DNA of 64,000 bases from Bradyrhizobium sp. Gha (GTDB taxonomy: Bacteria > Pseudomonadota > Alphaproteobacteria > Rhizobiales > Xanthobacteraceae): positions 124,001-188,000 of the forward strand of contig NZ_FOQM01000002.1 in NCBI RefSeq assembly GCF_900113735.1, written 5' to 3'. Position numbers and translations under genes: made by a program. How positions within the stretch are numbered: the stretch's first letter is position 1; each line of letters starts with the position of its first letter. This document shows positions 34,615 through 44,139 of this stretch, in pieces. The notes under the pieces were generated by a model that was not told the origin of the DNA, ran no database searches, and saw only the letters and a program-made list of their open reading frames with translations.

Positions 34615-36300
34615 TTACGCCGCCTGGGCCTTCTTCTCGTCGCGCAGCTCGCGGCGCAGGATCTTGCCGACATTGGTCTTGGGCAGATCGCTGCGGAATT
34701 CGATGTGCTTGGGCACCTTGTAGCCGGTCAGCTGCTCGTGGCAGAATTTGATCACGGATTCAGCCGTGAGGTTCGGGTCCTTCTTGACCACGAAGGCCTT
34801 CACGGCTTCGCCCGACTTGGGGTCGGGAATGCCGATGACGGCGCATTCCAGCACGCCTGGATGGCTCGCGATCACTTCCTCGATCTCGTTCGGATAGACG
34901 TTGAAGCCGGAGACCAGGATCATGTCCTTCTTGCGATCCACGATCTTGGTGTAGCCCTTCTCGTCCATGATGCCGATGTCGCCGGTGCGGAAATAACCGT
35001 CGGCCGTCATCACCTTCGCGGTCTCTTCCGGCCTGTTCCAGTAGCCCGACATCACCTGCGGGCCCTTGGCGCAGATCTCGCCGGCCTGGCCGAGCGGCAG
35101 CTCGTTGCCATCGTCGTCGCGGATCGAGATCCAGGTCGAAGGCACGGGAATGCCGATCGTGCCTGTGAACTCCGTTGCCGTCGCCGGGTTGCAGGTCAAC
35201 GTCGGCGAGGTCTCCGACAGGCCGTAGCCTTCGGCGATGAAGCAGCCGGTGATCGCTTTCCATTGATCGGCCACGGGGCGCTGCACCGCCATGCCGCCGC
35301 CGTTGGAGATCTTCAGCTTGGAGAAGTCGAGCTTCTTGAAGTCGGGGTGATGCATCAGCCCGTTGTAGAGCGTGTTCACTGCCGGGAAGCTGTTGACCTG
35401 GTACTTCGCCAGCTCCTTGACGAAACCTGCGATGTCGCGCGGGTTCGGGATCAACAGATTGCAGCCGCCGGCGCGCACCGCGAGCAGGTAGCAGGCCGTC
35501 AGCGCGAAGATGTGATAGAGCGGCAGCGCGCAGACGATCATGAGCTGCTCGACATGCGGCGGCGCATTGAGCGCCGGCTGCAGCCAGGCATCGTTCTGCA
35601 AGACGTTGGCGACGATGTTGCGATGGAGCAGCGTGGCGCCCTTTGAGACCCCGGTGGTGCCGCCGGTATATTGCAGGAAGGCGACGTCGCCGGGCGACAA
35701 TTTCGGCTTGTTGAAGGTCTGGCCACGTCCGGCCGAGAGCGCGTCGTTGAACGACACCGAGGCCGGCAGTGACCAGGCCGGCACCATCTTCTTCACGCGG
35801 CGGACGACGAGATTGACGATCATGCCCTTGAAGCCGAGCAGATCGCCCATGCTGGCGACGATGACGTGCTTGACCGCCGTCCTCGCGACCACCTGCTCGA
35901 CGGTATGCGCGAAGTTCTCCAGCACGATGACGGCTTCGGCGCCGGAATCCTTGAGCTGATGCTCCAGCTCGCGCGGGGTGTAGAGCGGGTTGACGTTGAC
36001 CACGGCAAATCCGGCGCGCAGCACCGCGGCGGTGGCGATGGGATATTGCAGCACGTTCGGCATCATGATTGCGACGCGAGCGCCGCGCTGCAGGCCGCGA
36101 CCCTGCAGGTAAGCCGCGAGCGCCAGCGACATCTGGTCGAGGTCGCGATAGGTGATCGCCTTGTCCATGCAGATGAACGCCTTGCGGTCGGCGAATTTCG
36201 CAAAGCTCTCCTCAAGCAGGTCGACCAGCGATGCGTATTGCGTCGGCTCGACATCGGCGGGCACGCCGGGCGGATATTGCTTGAGCCAGATGCGCTCCAT
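34615..36300 (-). CDS. fadD: Long-chain fatty acid-CoA ligase
   Basis: 561-residue AMP-forming ligase that activates fatty acids for beta-oxidation. Motifs in order: YTGGTTGVSKGA (P-loop), YGLSETSPTLTCN, TGDIGIMDEKGYTKIVDRKKDMILVSGFNVYP and the late KTNVGKILRREL with the catalytic Lys. It starts MERIWLKQYPPGVP, typical of FadD. The ATG at 36300 has GGGGAG upstream. A FadD-like role is likely but chain-length preference is not known. Confidence 0.9.
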   Translation of the reverse strand: MERIWLKQYPPGVPADVEPTQYASLVDLLEESFAKFADRKAFICMDKAITYRDLDQMSLALAAYLQGRGLQRGARVAIMMPNVLQYPIATAAVLRAGFAVVNVNPLYTPRELEHQLKDSGAEAVIVLENFAHTVEQVVARTAVKHVIVASMGDLLGFKGMIVNLVVRRVKKMVPAWSLPASVSFNDALSAGRGQTFNKPKLSPGDVAFLQYTGGTTGVSKGATLLHRNIVANVLQNDAWLQPALNAPPHVEQLMIVCALPLYHIFALTACYLLAVRAGGCNLLIPNPRDIAGFVKELAKYQVNSFPAVNTLYNGLMHHPDFKKLDFSKLKISNGGGMAVQRPVADQWKAITGCFIAEGYGLSETSPTLTCNPATATEFTGTIGIPVPSTWISIRDDDGNELPLGQAGEICAKGPQVMSGYWNRPEETAKVMTADGYFRTGDIGIMDEKGYTKIVDRKKDMILVSGFNVYPNEIEEVIASHPGVLECAVIGIPDPKSGEAVKAFVVKKDPNLTAESVIKFCHEQLTGYKVPKHIEFRSDLPKTNVGKILRRELRDEKKAQAA

Positions 36301-36507
36301 GGAAACTCCCCTCTCTTGCATCAGAGCCCGTTGTGTCTCGGGCTTGCCTCATTGCCGCAGTATCGAGCCTGCGGGAACGGCTGGCAAGCGGTCCAGGCTT
36401 GGAGGCCGAGGCTTAGGGCAAAGGCTGGAGAGTGGCTACCGGAATGGTCGCAAATCGCTGCCGCAGGTGCGAAGTGCGGTCGCAGCTACCGCGCCGGCCG
36501 CGTTAAC

Positions 36508-37980
36508 CTAGCTGTTGTTGGGCGCAGGCTTCGGCTTCGTGGCCGCCTTCGGCTTGGCCGGCTTGGCGGCAGCCTGATCGCTGCTCGCTGCAGGTTTGTC
36601 CATAGACTTGGCCGCGGCATGCTTGCTTGCCGCCGGCTTTGCCGCGGTCTTGGTGTCGGCCTTGGCATCGCTCTTGGCAGCCACATCCGGCTTGGTCGCC
36701 GCCGGTTTTGCAGCTGCCGTCTTCGCTTCACTCTTGGCATCTGCCTTGGAATCGCTGCCGGCGTCAGGCTTCTTGGCGACGCGCGACTTCTTGCCACGCG
36801 CCTTCGGCGGGCTCTGCTGGTCGGTGTCGGCTGCGACCGCCGCGACCAGGGCCGCGCCGGTGCGAGTCGGGCCGGTGTACACCACCACGGGCTCTGCGGC
36901 CGCAGGTGCTGAAGCCATCAGCTCGGAGGCCTTCATCAAAGGGGGCTGGAGGCCTGCGGTGAAGAACGTCACCTGGGCTGCGCCGCCGGTTGCGGAGGCC
37001 GGGCCGCCCGTCGCGCCATTGGTCGCGATCAACGCATCGTCGTCGTCGCTGGCCGGATGCTTGCGATGACCGCCGCACATTTCCTCGCGCAGGTTCGGCG
37101 GAGAGGCGTCGACCGGCACGAGGTTTTCGACCGTGCCGAGCGAAGGACGCAGCCACGACAGATTATCCTGGCTGAAGCCGCGCTCGAGCAGCTGCGCCGC
37201 CTTCACCGCGCGCGCCGTGCCGGAATTGGCGCCGAGCACCACCGCGATCAGGCGGCGGCCGTTGCGGGTGGCCGATGCCACGAGATTATAGCCCGAGGCG
37301 CAGATGAAGCCGGTCTTGAAACCGTCGGCGCCGGGATAGCGGCCGATCAGCTTGTTGAAATTCGGCGTGATGCGCTTGCCGAAGCGGATCGCCGGGATGT
37401 GCACGTAGGACTCGTATTCCGGCAGGTCGCGCAGGAACGAGCGCGCGAGAATGCCGAGATCGCGCGCCGAGGTGACGTGCCCGTCTGCGGGCAGGCCGTT
37501 GGGATTGACGTAGTTGGTCTGCGTCATGCCCAATCGCTTCGCGTTGTCGTTCATCATGTCGGCGAAGCCGTCGATCGAACCGCCGACGCCCTCCGCGAGC
37601 ACCACGGCCATGTCGTTCGCCGACTTGACCATCATCATCTTCAGCGCGTTGTCGACGGTGACCTGTGTTCCCGGACGCAGGCCCATCTTCGAGGGTGACT
37701 GCGAGGCGGCCATCGGCGACACCGTCAGCAGCGTATCGAGCGTGATCTTGCCGTCCTTCACCGCTTTCAGCGTCACATAGGCGGTCATGATCTTGGTGAC
37801 GGAGGCCGGATACCAGGGAACGGTCGCGTTCTCGGCTTGCAGCACCTTGCCGCTGTCGGCTTCGATCAGCAGCAGCGCTTCGGCATTGGCGAGGCGCGGC
37901 AGGACGAGCGCACCGATGGCGAGCGCTGCAGCGAACAGGTTGAACAGGGACTTGCGAAGCAGCGGGCGAAAGGCGTGCAC
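36508..37980 (-). CDS. D-alanyl-D-alanine carboxypeptidase (DacA family)
   Basis: Penicillin-binding D,D-carboxypeptidase trimming peptidoglycan. From the GTG at 37980 it has 490 residues: a signal peptide to LANA near residue 33, then SVTK (60-63), SAN (120-122) and KTG (222-224) motifs of the catalytic domain. After about residue 370 comes a long Ala/Lys/Pro-rich low-complexity tail to the end, probably extended and possibly wall-associated; E. coli DacA instead ends in a membrane anchor. An upstream in-frame ATG at 38076 would add 32 residues before the signal peptide. Confidence 0.88.
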   Translation of the reverse strand: MHAFRPLLRKSLFNLFAAALAIGALVLPRLANAEALLLIEADSGKVLQAENATVPWYPASVTKIMTAYVTLKAVKDGKITLDTLLTVSPMAASQSPSKMGLRPGTQVTVDNALKMMMVKSANDMAVVLAEGVGGSIDGFADMMNDNAKRLGMTQTNYVNPNGLPADGHVTSARDLGILARSFLRDLPEYESYVHIPAIRFGKRITPNFNKLIGRYPGADGFKTGFICASGYNLVASATRNGRRLIAVVLGANSGTARAVKAAQLLERGFSQDNLSWLRPSLGTVENLVPVDASPPNLREEMCGGHRKHPASDDDDALIATNGATGGPASATGGAAQVTFFTAGLQPPLMKASELMASAPAAAEPVVVYTGPTRTGAALVAAVAADTDQQSPPKARGKKSRVAKKPDAGSDSKADAKSEAKTAAAKPAATKPDVAAKSDAKADTKTAAKPAASKHAAAKSMDKPAASSDQAAAKPAKPKAATKPKPAPNNS

Positions 37981-38180
37981 TATCCGATTCCGGTCCTGGG
38001 AGATCCGCCTGATATGGACGGTTCTCGTCTGATGTACGGTTCTGAAATCCAGCTCCGCCGCTTGCGGCGGTCGCAAACCTATACCGGCTGGTGCGTCGAG
38101 AATAGGGCTTCCGCCTGGTATTCCGCAATGAAATGGGCTGAATTTCGACGGTGCTGCGGGGACTTGTCGAGGGGACTTGG

Positions 38181-40001
38181 TCAGGAGGACTTGGCGGCAG
38201 AAGTCGCGGCCTCGGCCGCACTCGCGCCACGCCCTGCGTTTGCCTGGACCTGTGTTTGTTCCCGTTCCTGCACCATGAACTGAGCCTTGGCGAGCTCGGC
38301 AAAATGGCCGCCCTTGGCCACGAGTTCATCGAAAGTTCCGCTTTCGATCACGCGTCCGTTCTCGAACACCAGGATCCGCGTGGCATTGCGAATGGTCGAG
38401 AGGCGGTGCGCGATCACGAAGGTGGTGCGGCCCTTCATCACTTCATCGAGAGCGGCGTTCACCTTGGTCTCGGTGACCGCGTCGAGCGCGCTGGTGGCCT
38501 CGTCCAGGATCAGGATCGGTGGATCCTTCAGCAGCGCGCGCGCGATCGACAGCCGCTGCCGTTCGCCGCCGGACAGCATGCGGCCGCGCTCGCCGGCATT
38601 GGTCTCGAAGCCGCCGCTGCGCTCGATGAAATCGAGCGCCTGCGCGCGCTCCGCAGCCTTGCGCATCTCGGCTTCGGTCGCATCCGGCTTGCCGACGCGC
38701 AGATTCTCCGCGATCGAACGGTTGAACAGGAGCGCTTCCTGAAACACGACGCCGATGTTCCGGCGCAGCGATGTCAGCGTGACGCCGCGCACGTCCATGC
38801 CGTCGATCCTGATGAAGCCGGATTGCGGATCGAAGGCGCGATGCAGCAGCGCGATCGCGGTCGACTTGCCGGCGCCCGTCGGGCCCACCAGCGCGATGGT
38901 CTGGCCGGGCAGTGCCGTGAAGGACAGGTCCTCGACCGCCGGCCGCTTGCCGTCATAGGAGAAGGTGACGTCGTTGAACTCGACGAGACCCGACAGCCTG
39001 CCCGCATCGATCGCGTCATGCCGGTCGTGGACTGCCGGCACCGCATCGAGCACGCCAAAGAACTCGCGCAGGCGCGGGGCTTCCATGAACACGTTGTTGA
39101 TGAAGCTCACCACCTGCTCGAGCTTCTGGATCAGCAGCGTCGCGAAGCTCACGAACATCACGATCTCGCCGACCGAGGTGAGGCCCTGGTCATGGAGTGC
39201 GATGCCGAGCGTGAAGATCGCGAGCACGGTGATGGTGGTGGAGGCGCGCGTGATCACGGTGACGAGCGCCCACCAGGACAGCACCGGCATTTGCGCCGCA
39301 AGCAGCTGGTCGGCAACCGAACGCAGTCCCTGCACCTCGGATTCGACGCGCACGAAGCTCTGCACCAGCGCGACGTTGCCGAGCGCGTCGGAGGCGCGCG
39401 CGGAGAGTTCGCTGTACTGCTCCTCGACCGCCATCTGCATGCCGAAGGTCCTGCGCACGACGAAGGTCGTCAACGCCGTGAAGACGATGCACAGCACGAA
39501 CAGAAGGATCGCGAGCCGCCAGTTCAGATACAGCGACAACGGCAGCAGCACCACGACCGAGAGGATCGCGGCAAAATGCTCGCGGAAAAAGCCGAGCCAG
39601 AGCCGCCACAGCGCGTCGGTTCCGTTGAGCATCACCTTCATCAACCGGCCCGAATGGGTGCCGGAATGGAACGTCAGCGGCAGCTGCAGGATGTGCTCGA
39701 AATAGCTCGTCAGCACCGCCTGACGCTGGCGGTGGGAAAGCCGGTCCGCCTGCAGAGCAACGAGCGCGCTGCAGGCAATTGTGAACAGCCCGAACGCCAC
39801 CCAGGCCGTCAGGAACGGCCATGCGGAATTCGACCCCTGCACCGTCTTGCCGGAGAGCACGTCGACGATGCGCCCGAACAGCACCGGCTCGGCGAATTGC
39901 GAGGCGGCGAGCAGAAGATTTGCGAAGGCCAGCAACCAGCCCAGCCGCGCCTCCTTGCCGAGCAACTCGAGAACGCGGGTATAGAGGCTGAAGATGGACA
40001 T
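38181..40001 (-). CDS. ndvA: Cyclic glucan ABC exporter, NdvA-like
   Basis: 606-residue fused permease-ATPase of the type that exports cyclic beta-glucans from the cytoplasm in Rhizobiaceae. The N-terminus [20 protein letters not shown] is followed by six membrane segments. The ATPase half has [25 protein letters not shown] and [11 protein letters not shown], all intact, and [11 protein letters not shown]. Similarity to NdvA runs along the whole length, including the AEPVLFGRI segment near residue 40. The export substrate is inferred; an MsbA-type lipid exporter would look alike in the ATPase half only. The start ATG at 40001 has no strong ribosome site. Confidence 0.82.
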   Translation of the reverse strand: MSIFSLYTRVLELLGKEARLGWLLAFANLLLAASQFAEPVLFGRIVDVLSGKTVQGSNSAWPFLTAWVAFGLFTIACSALVALQADRLSHRQRQAVLTSYFEHILQLPLTFHSGTHSGRLMKVMLNGTDALWRLWLGFFREHFAAILSVVVLLPLSLYLNWRLAILLFVLCIVFTALTTFVVRRTFGMQMAVEEQYSELSARASDALGNVALVQSFVRVESEVQGLRSVADQLLAAQMPVLSWWALVTVITRASTTITVLAIFTLGIALHDQGLTSVGEIVMFVSFATLLIQKLEQVVSFINNVFMEAPRLREFFGVLDAVPAVHDRHDAIDAGRLSGLVEFNDVTFSYDGKRPAVEDLSFTALPGQTIALVGPTGAGKSTAIALLHRAFDPQSGFIRIDGMDVRGVTLTSLRRNIGVVFQEALLFNRSIAENLRVGKPDATEAEMRKAAERAQALDFIERSGGFETNAGERGRMLSGGERQRLSIARALLKDPPILILDEATSALDAVTETKVNAALDEVMKGRTTFVIAHRLSTIRNATRILVFENGRVIESGTFDELVAKGGHFAELAKAQFMVQEREQTQVQANAGRGASAAEAATSAAKSS

Positions 40002-40309
40002 GAGGCGGCGCTGACCGGGACAGGCGATGTGACGATGCGATTGCATTTTAAGCAGGGATCGTCAGCGAGATACAGCGAAGCTTTGGGCGTCTTTAGCCAA
40101 TGTCTCGAGCCAATGTCTGGCGTGGCCGAGCCTGTGCGGGGGGGGGGCGCATCCTTCAACCTGAACAGGAGATGAGCGGCGGTTGCGTCATGTTCACGCA
40201 ACCCCATTCAGCTTGTGTTGGGGGTGGGGAACCCAAGATGGGATGCGGGTGTTTGAAGGACATGAGCCTGTCTCGAGGCACCCCAGAGGTCCCAAGGAGG
40301 GTCCAAATC
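40002..40309 (+). other. Intergenic region with a short tandem repeat and a G10 tract
   Basis: About 310 bases with no recognised gene. AGCCAATGTCT occurs twice (40095-40105 and 40108-40118, 13-base period), and ten consecutive G lie at 40138-40147. A good ribosome site (AAGGAGG) precedes the next gene. The upstream promoter for ndvA must lie here on the minus strand. Confidence 0.6.
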
Positions 40310-40672
40310 ATGTTCGACCGATTTGCGAAATTTGCTGGCCGCAAGGCCGTTCTGGCCACCGCGGCGGTGCTCGCGCTGACCGCCGTCGCCCCCACCGCAT
40401 CGTTCGCAGGCGGCCGCCATTGGCATGGTGGTGGCGGTGCGGCCTTCGCTGGCGCGGCCATCGCCGGCGCCATCGGCACCGGCCTTGCGATCGCAGCGAC
40501 CCGTGACGCCTACGCCTATGATGCGGGTCCGGGTTACTACTACGACAGCGGCCCGGTCTACTATGGCGGCCCCGGCTATGGCCCCTATTACTATGGCTCG
40601 GGCTATCAGGAGCGCTATGGCGGTTACGACAAGGTCTGCGCCCACGGCTATTCCGGGTGGGGTTGCAATTAA
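40310..40672 (+). CDS. Exported Gly/Tyr-rich protein
   Basis: 120 residues from the ATG at 40310, which follows AAGGAGG. A signal peptide ends near PTASFAGG (residue 34). Next come a GGGGAAFAGAAIAGAIG stretch that is hydrophobic enough to be a second membrane segment, then Tyr/Gly-rich GPGYYYDSGPVYYGGPG and a C-terminal VCAHGYSGWGCN with two cysteines. The C-terminal GYSGWGCN recurs in small Bradyrhizobium exported proteins; their role is unknown. A strong terminator follows. Confidence 0.75.
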   Translation: MFDRFAKFAGRKAVLATAAVLALTAVAPTASFAGGRHWHGGGGAAFAGAAIAGAIGTGLAIAATRDAYAYDAGPGYYYDSGPVYYGGPGYGPYYYGSGYQERYGGYDKVCAHGYSGWGCN

Positions 40673-40700
40673 CCGTTCGGCCATAAGCCATCGACGAACA

Positions 40701-40730
40701 GGCCGGCGCGCTTGTCGCGCCGGCCTTTTT
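40701..40730 (+). terminator. Rho-independent terminator
   Basis: Perfect 10-bp stem GGCCGGCGCG/CGCGCCGGCC with loop CTTGT followed by TTTTT. It lies 28 bases after the stop of the Gly/Tyr-rich protein gene. Confidence 0.93.
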
Positions 40731-40786
40731 GCCTTTATTGTCAAGCGTTAACGCGTCGACCATTTGTTTAGAGTAATTTTGCCTGC

Positions 40787-41191
40787 ATGAGTGATTCGCT
40801 TGAGCGGCTATATCTGGCTGTGCTCGCGGCCAGGGACCTTGATCCCGCAATCTCGCGTACCGCGCGGCTGTTTCAGCGCGGCTCCTCTAAAATGGCGAAG
40901 AAGCTGGCCGAAGAGGCCATCGAGGTCGTGATCGATGCGGTCAACGGCGACACCGAAGCGGTGATCCGGGAAAGCGCCGACCTGCTCTACAACCTCACCG
41001 TGCTCTGGGCTTCCGCCGGCGTCCGCCCCGAAGATGTCTGGCGTGAAATGTCGCGACGGGAAGACATGCTCGGCATTGCCGAAAAGCTGCCGAAATCGTC
41101 GATGAAGTTGCCTAAGGTCGCCTCACCCCGTACCTCGCCCCGGCGTCCGATCGTCGCGCTCGAGGGCCGTTCGGCACGGAAACGGCACTAA
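40787..41191 (+). CDS. HisE-like phosphoribosyl-ATP pyrophosphohydrolase, stand-alone
   Basis: 134-residue all-alpha NTP pyrophosphatase. The core KMAKKLAEEAIEVVIDAVNGD with RESADLLYNLTVLWA carries the conserved acidic Mg-binding residues of HisE/MazG proteins. About 30 extra basic residues follow the domain. No other his genes lie nearby, so this is probably a second HisE copy or a house-cleaning enzyme rather than the histidine operon member. Confidence 0.75.
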   Translation: MSDSLERLYLAVLAARDLDPAISRTARLFQRGSSKMAKKLAEEAIEVVIDAVNGDTEAVIRESADLLYNLTVLWASAGVRPEDVWREMSRREDMLGIAEKLPKSSMKLPKVASPRTSPRRPIVALEGRSARKRH

Positions 41192-41247
41192 ATCATCACA
41201 AAACTCACGATGGACAAATCCGTCCCATGGTGCTTCATCGCGGCGCC

Positions 41248-41829
41248 ATGCTGAAACGTATCTATGATTGGTGCATCGACGCCGCCCACAAGCCCTACGC
41301 GCTCTGGATCATGGGGGCCGTGGCTTTCGCCGAAAGCTCGTTCTTTCCCGTTCCCCCGGATGTGATGCTGATCCCGATGTCCCTGGCGCGCCCGCAGCGT
41401 GCCTGGGTCTATGCGGCGATCTGCACGGCGACGTCGGTGCTGGGCGGCCTTTTGGGCTATGCCATCGGCGCGCTGCTGTTCGACTCGGTCGGCCACTGGC
41501 TGATCCAGGTCTACGGCCTCGGCGACAAGGTCGATGCCTTTCGTGCCTCCTACGCCCAGTGGGGCGCGGTCATCATCCTGCTCAAGGGACTGACGCCGAT
41601 CCCCTACAAGCTCGTCACCATCACCTCGGGCTTTGCCGGCTACAATCTCGTCCTTTTCATCCTGTGCTCGATCGTCGCGCGCGGCGGACGCTTCTTCATC
41701 GTGGCGATCCTGCTCAACCGCTATGGCGACTGGATCCGCGAGCGCATCGAGAAGCATCTCGGCCTGTGGGTCGCGCTGGGCGCTGCCGTGCTGGTGCTCG
41801 GCTTCGTGGTGGCGATCAAGCTGATCTAG
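41248..41829 (+). CDS. DedA/YqaA family membrane protein
   Basis: 193-residue inner-membrane protein of the VTT/DedA superfamily, YqaA type. Signature segments are FAESSFFPVPPDVML and the RGGRFFIVAILL region with the conserved arginine. Family members act as lipid scramblases/flippases or in membrane potential control; which applies is unknown. The ATG at 41248 is chosen; another at 41227 would add seven residues. Confidence 0.85.
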   Translation: MLKRIYDWCIDAAHKPYALWIMGAVAFAESSFFPVPPDVMLIPMSLARPQRAWVYAAICTATSVLGGLLGYAIGALLFDSVGHWLIQVYGLGDKVDAFRASYAQWGAVIILLKGLTPIPYKLVTITSGFAGYNLVLFILCSIVARGGRFFIVAILLNRYGDWIRERIEKHLGLWVALGAAVLVLGFVVAIKLI

Positions 41830-41884
41830 GATTTGGATCCACGGCGGCTTTGCCGCTGCGCCGGCTTCGGCTACGGTTGCCTGC

Positions 41885-42421
41885 ATGATGGTTCGATCCG
41901 GCAATCCGGTGGTGCGGCTCGGGACGCTGACGTCAGCAGTGCTGCTGTTGCTTGCTGTCGGCGGGACCGGATGGGCGCAATCCGCGCCGCCGTCGCTTGG
42001 CTTGCAGGAGCAGGGACCGCTGGCCGCGGCGCCGTCCTCGACGCCCGCTCCCTCGGCCCCGCCCGCGCGGGAGGAAAACCCCGGGCTGTTCAACGAAATG
42101 GGCAAGCTGTTCGACAAGCTGCCCTCGATCCTGCCGCCCATCAAAAGCCCCGGCGAGACCATCAACGATCTGTCGCGCCTGGCGCGGCCGGCCACCATGG
42201 TGTCGGGCCGGGCGGCGTGTCCGGTTTCGTCCAATGGCGCGCCCGACTGCAAGCCCGCCGCCGACCAGCTCTGCCAGAGCAAGGGCTACAGGGAAGGCAA
42301 GAGTCTGAACACCGACGCTGCCGAGAAGTGCTCGGCCAAAGTTCTCATTCCGGGCAGGCAACGCAAACCGGATGATTGCCGCACCGATACCGTCGTCACC
42401 AGCGCGCTGTGCCAGAACTAG
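41885..42421 (+). CDS. Exported protein of unknown function
   Basis: 178 residues with a signal peptide (core SAVLLLLAVGGTGWA, cleavage near residue 31). The next ~30 residues are Pro/Ala-rich, then a globular-looking part with six cysteines (AACPVSS, DCKPAADQLC, KCSAKVL, DCRTDT, ALCQN). No family recognised. It lies 29 bases upstream of aspA. Confidence 0.65.
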   Translation: MMVRSGNPVVRLGTLTSAVLLLLAVGGTGWAQSAPPSLGLQEQGPLAAAPSSTPAPSAPPAREENPGLFNEMGKLFDKLPSILPPIKSPGETINDLSRLARPATMVSGRAACPVSSNGAPDCKPAADQLCQSKGYREGKSLNTDAAEKCSAKVLIPGRQRKPDDCRTDTVVTSALCQN

Positions 42422-42450
42422 GGACGTCGCGCGAGCAGCAAGGAGCGCCC

Positions 42451-43851
42451 ATGAGTCGCACGGAGCAGGACTTCCTCGGACAGCGTGAGATCGCCGACGA
42501 CATCTACTACGGCGTCCAGACCATCCGGGGTAAGGAGAACTTCCACATCACCGGCATTCCGATGAACCAGGAGCCTTACTTCGTGAAGGCGCTCGGTTAC
42601 GTGAAGAAGGCCGCTGCGATGGCCAACCGCGACCTGGGCGCGATCGACGCCAAGGTCGCCGATGCCATCATCCTCGGCTGCGACCGCGTCATCGCCGGCG
42701 ACATGATGGACCAGTTCGTCACCGATTTCATCCAGGGCGGCGCCGGCACCTCGACCAACATGAATGCCAACGAGGTGATCGCCAATCTCGCGCTGGAATC
42801 ACTCGGCTTCGTCAAGGGCGACTACCAGCACGTCAGCCCGAACGACCACGTCAATTACGGCCAGTCGACCAACGACACCTATCCGACCGCGTTTCGGCTG
42901 GCGCTGATCCTGCGGCTCGAGAGCTACATGACGGCGCTGCGCCAGCTTCAGGAGGCGTTCTTCGCCAAGGGCCGCGAATTCGATCGCGTGCTGAAGATGG
43001 GGCGCACGCATTTGCAGGATGCGGTGCCGATGTCGCTCGGCGCCGAATTCAGGGGATGGGGCACCACGATCGGCGAGGAGGTCGACCGCATCTCGGAAGC
43101 GCGCGCGCTGCTGCGCGAGATCAATCTCGGCGCCACCGCGATCGGCACCTCTGTCACTGCCGCGGTCGGCTATCCCAAGCTCGCGGTTCGGCACCTGAGC
43201 GCACTCACCGGCGTCGACTTCATTCTTGCCGGCGATCTCGTGGAGGCGACGTCGGACACCGGCGCCTATGTGCAGCTGTCCGGCGTGCTGAAGCGCACCG
43301 CGAGCAAGCTGACGAAAATCTGCAACGATATCCGCCTGCTGGCCTCCGGTCCGCGTGCCGGCTTCAACGAGATCAATTTGCCGCAGCTCCAGCCGGGCTC
43401 ATCGATCATGCCGGGCAAGGTCAATCCTGTCATCCCCGAGGTCGTCAACCAGACGAGCTTCCTCGTCATCGGCCTCGACACCACGGTGACACTGGCGGCG
43501 AGCGCCGGCCAGCTCCAGCTCAACGTGATGGAGCCGGTGATCTCGTTCGCGTTGTTCTTCTCGATCCGCACCATGGAGCGCGCGGTCAACAGCCTGCGCG
43601 AGAATTGCGTCGTCGGCATCACCGCCAACGAGGACCACACCCGCAACATGGTGCTGAACTCGCTCGGCATCGTCACCGTGCTGAAGCCGCTGCTCGGCTA
43701 CAAGCAATGCGCCGAGATCGCACGCGAGGGCTACAAGAGCGGCAAGTCGCTGCACCAGATCGTGGTGATCGAACGCAAGCTGCTGACGCAGGAGAAATGG
43801 GACGAGATGTTCTCCTTCGAGCGCCTGATCAATCCGGATTTGATCGGGTAG
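42451..43851 (+). CDS. aspA: Aspartate ammonia-lyase
   Basis: Aspartase, converting aspartate to fumarate and ammonia; 466 residues, the family size. The fumarase/aspartase signature GSSIMPGKVNP lies near residue 316. Further active-site segments are GAGTSTNMNANEVIAN, VNYGQSTNDTYPTA and KMGRTHLQDAVP. The ATG at 42451 follows AAGGAGCGCCC. It could also be confused with fumarase C, but the sequence around the substrate site (SQSTNDTYPTA-like, MNANEVIAN) and the start MSRTEQDFLGQREI fit aspartase. Confidence 0.92.
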   Translation: MSRTEQDFLGQREIADDIYYGVQTIRGKENFHITGIPMNQEPYFVKALGYVKKAAAMANRDLGAIDAKVADAIILGCDRVIAGDMMDQFVTDFIQGGAGTSTNMNANEVIANLALESLGFVKGDYQHVSPNDHVNYGQSTNDTYPTAFRLALILRLESYMTALRQLQEAFFAKGREFDRVLKMGRTHLQDAVPMSLGAEFRGWGTTIGEEVDRISEARALLREINLGATAIGTSVTAAVGYPKLAVRHLSALTGVDFILAGDLVEATSDTGAYVQLSGVLKRTASKLTKICNDIRLLASGPRAGFNEINLPQLQPGSSIMPGKVNPVIPEVVNQTSFLVIGLDTTVTLAASAGQLQLNVMEPVISFALFFSIRTMERAVNSLRENCVVGITANEDHTRNMVLNSLGIVTVLKPLLGYKQCAEIAREGYKSGKSLHQIVVIERKLLTQEKWDEMFSFERLINPDLIG

Positions 43852-43874
43852 GTGGGGAGCCACCGCTCTCGCCA

Positions 43875-43996
43875 CGTCATTGCGAGGAGCCCTTGCGACG
43901 CGCAATCCAGGGTCTTTCCGGGGTGACCGTCTGGGTTGCTTCGCGGAGCCTGTCATCGGGCCGCGCTTCGCGCGGACCCGTTGGCCCGCAATGACG
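43875..43996. repeat. Intergenic palindromic element, composite copy
   Basis: Begins CGTCATTGCGAGGAG and ends CCCGCAATGACG, with GCAATCCAG on the left and CTGGGTTGC on the right and an internal GGCCGCGCTTCGCGCGG hairpin. Longer than the other copies (122 bases). It occupies most of the gap between aspA and the flavoprotein gene. Confidence 0.8.
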
Positions 43997-44139
43997 GAGC
44001 GCCTCGGAATTCCGCGCGTTGGAATTGCGGTAAGGGCGTCCGCCGCGGCGTCACAACGCAATACTTGACAGTGGAAAGATTGCCTTGTTGGTATGGCCCC
44101 CAACCTTCAATGCGTCCGCCAGCAAAGGATTGTTGCACC

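Noticed and set aside
38151..40175. 674-codon plus-strand frame
   Set aside because: Antisense to ndvA, which has complete ABC motifs.
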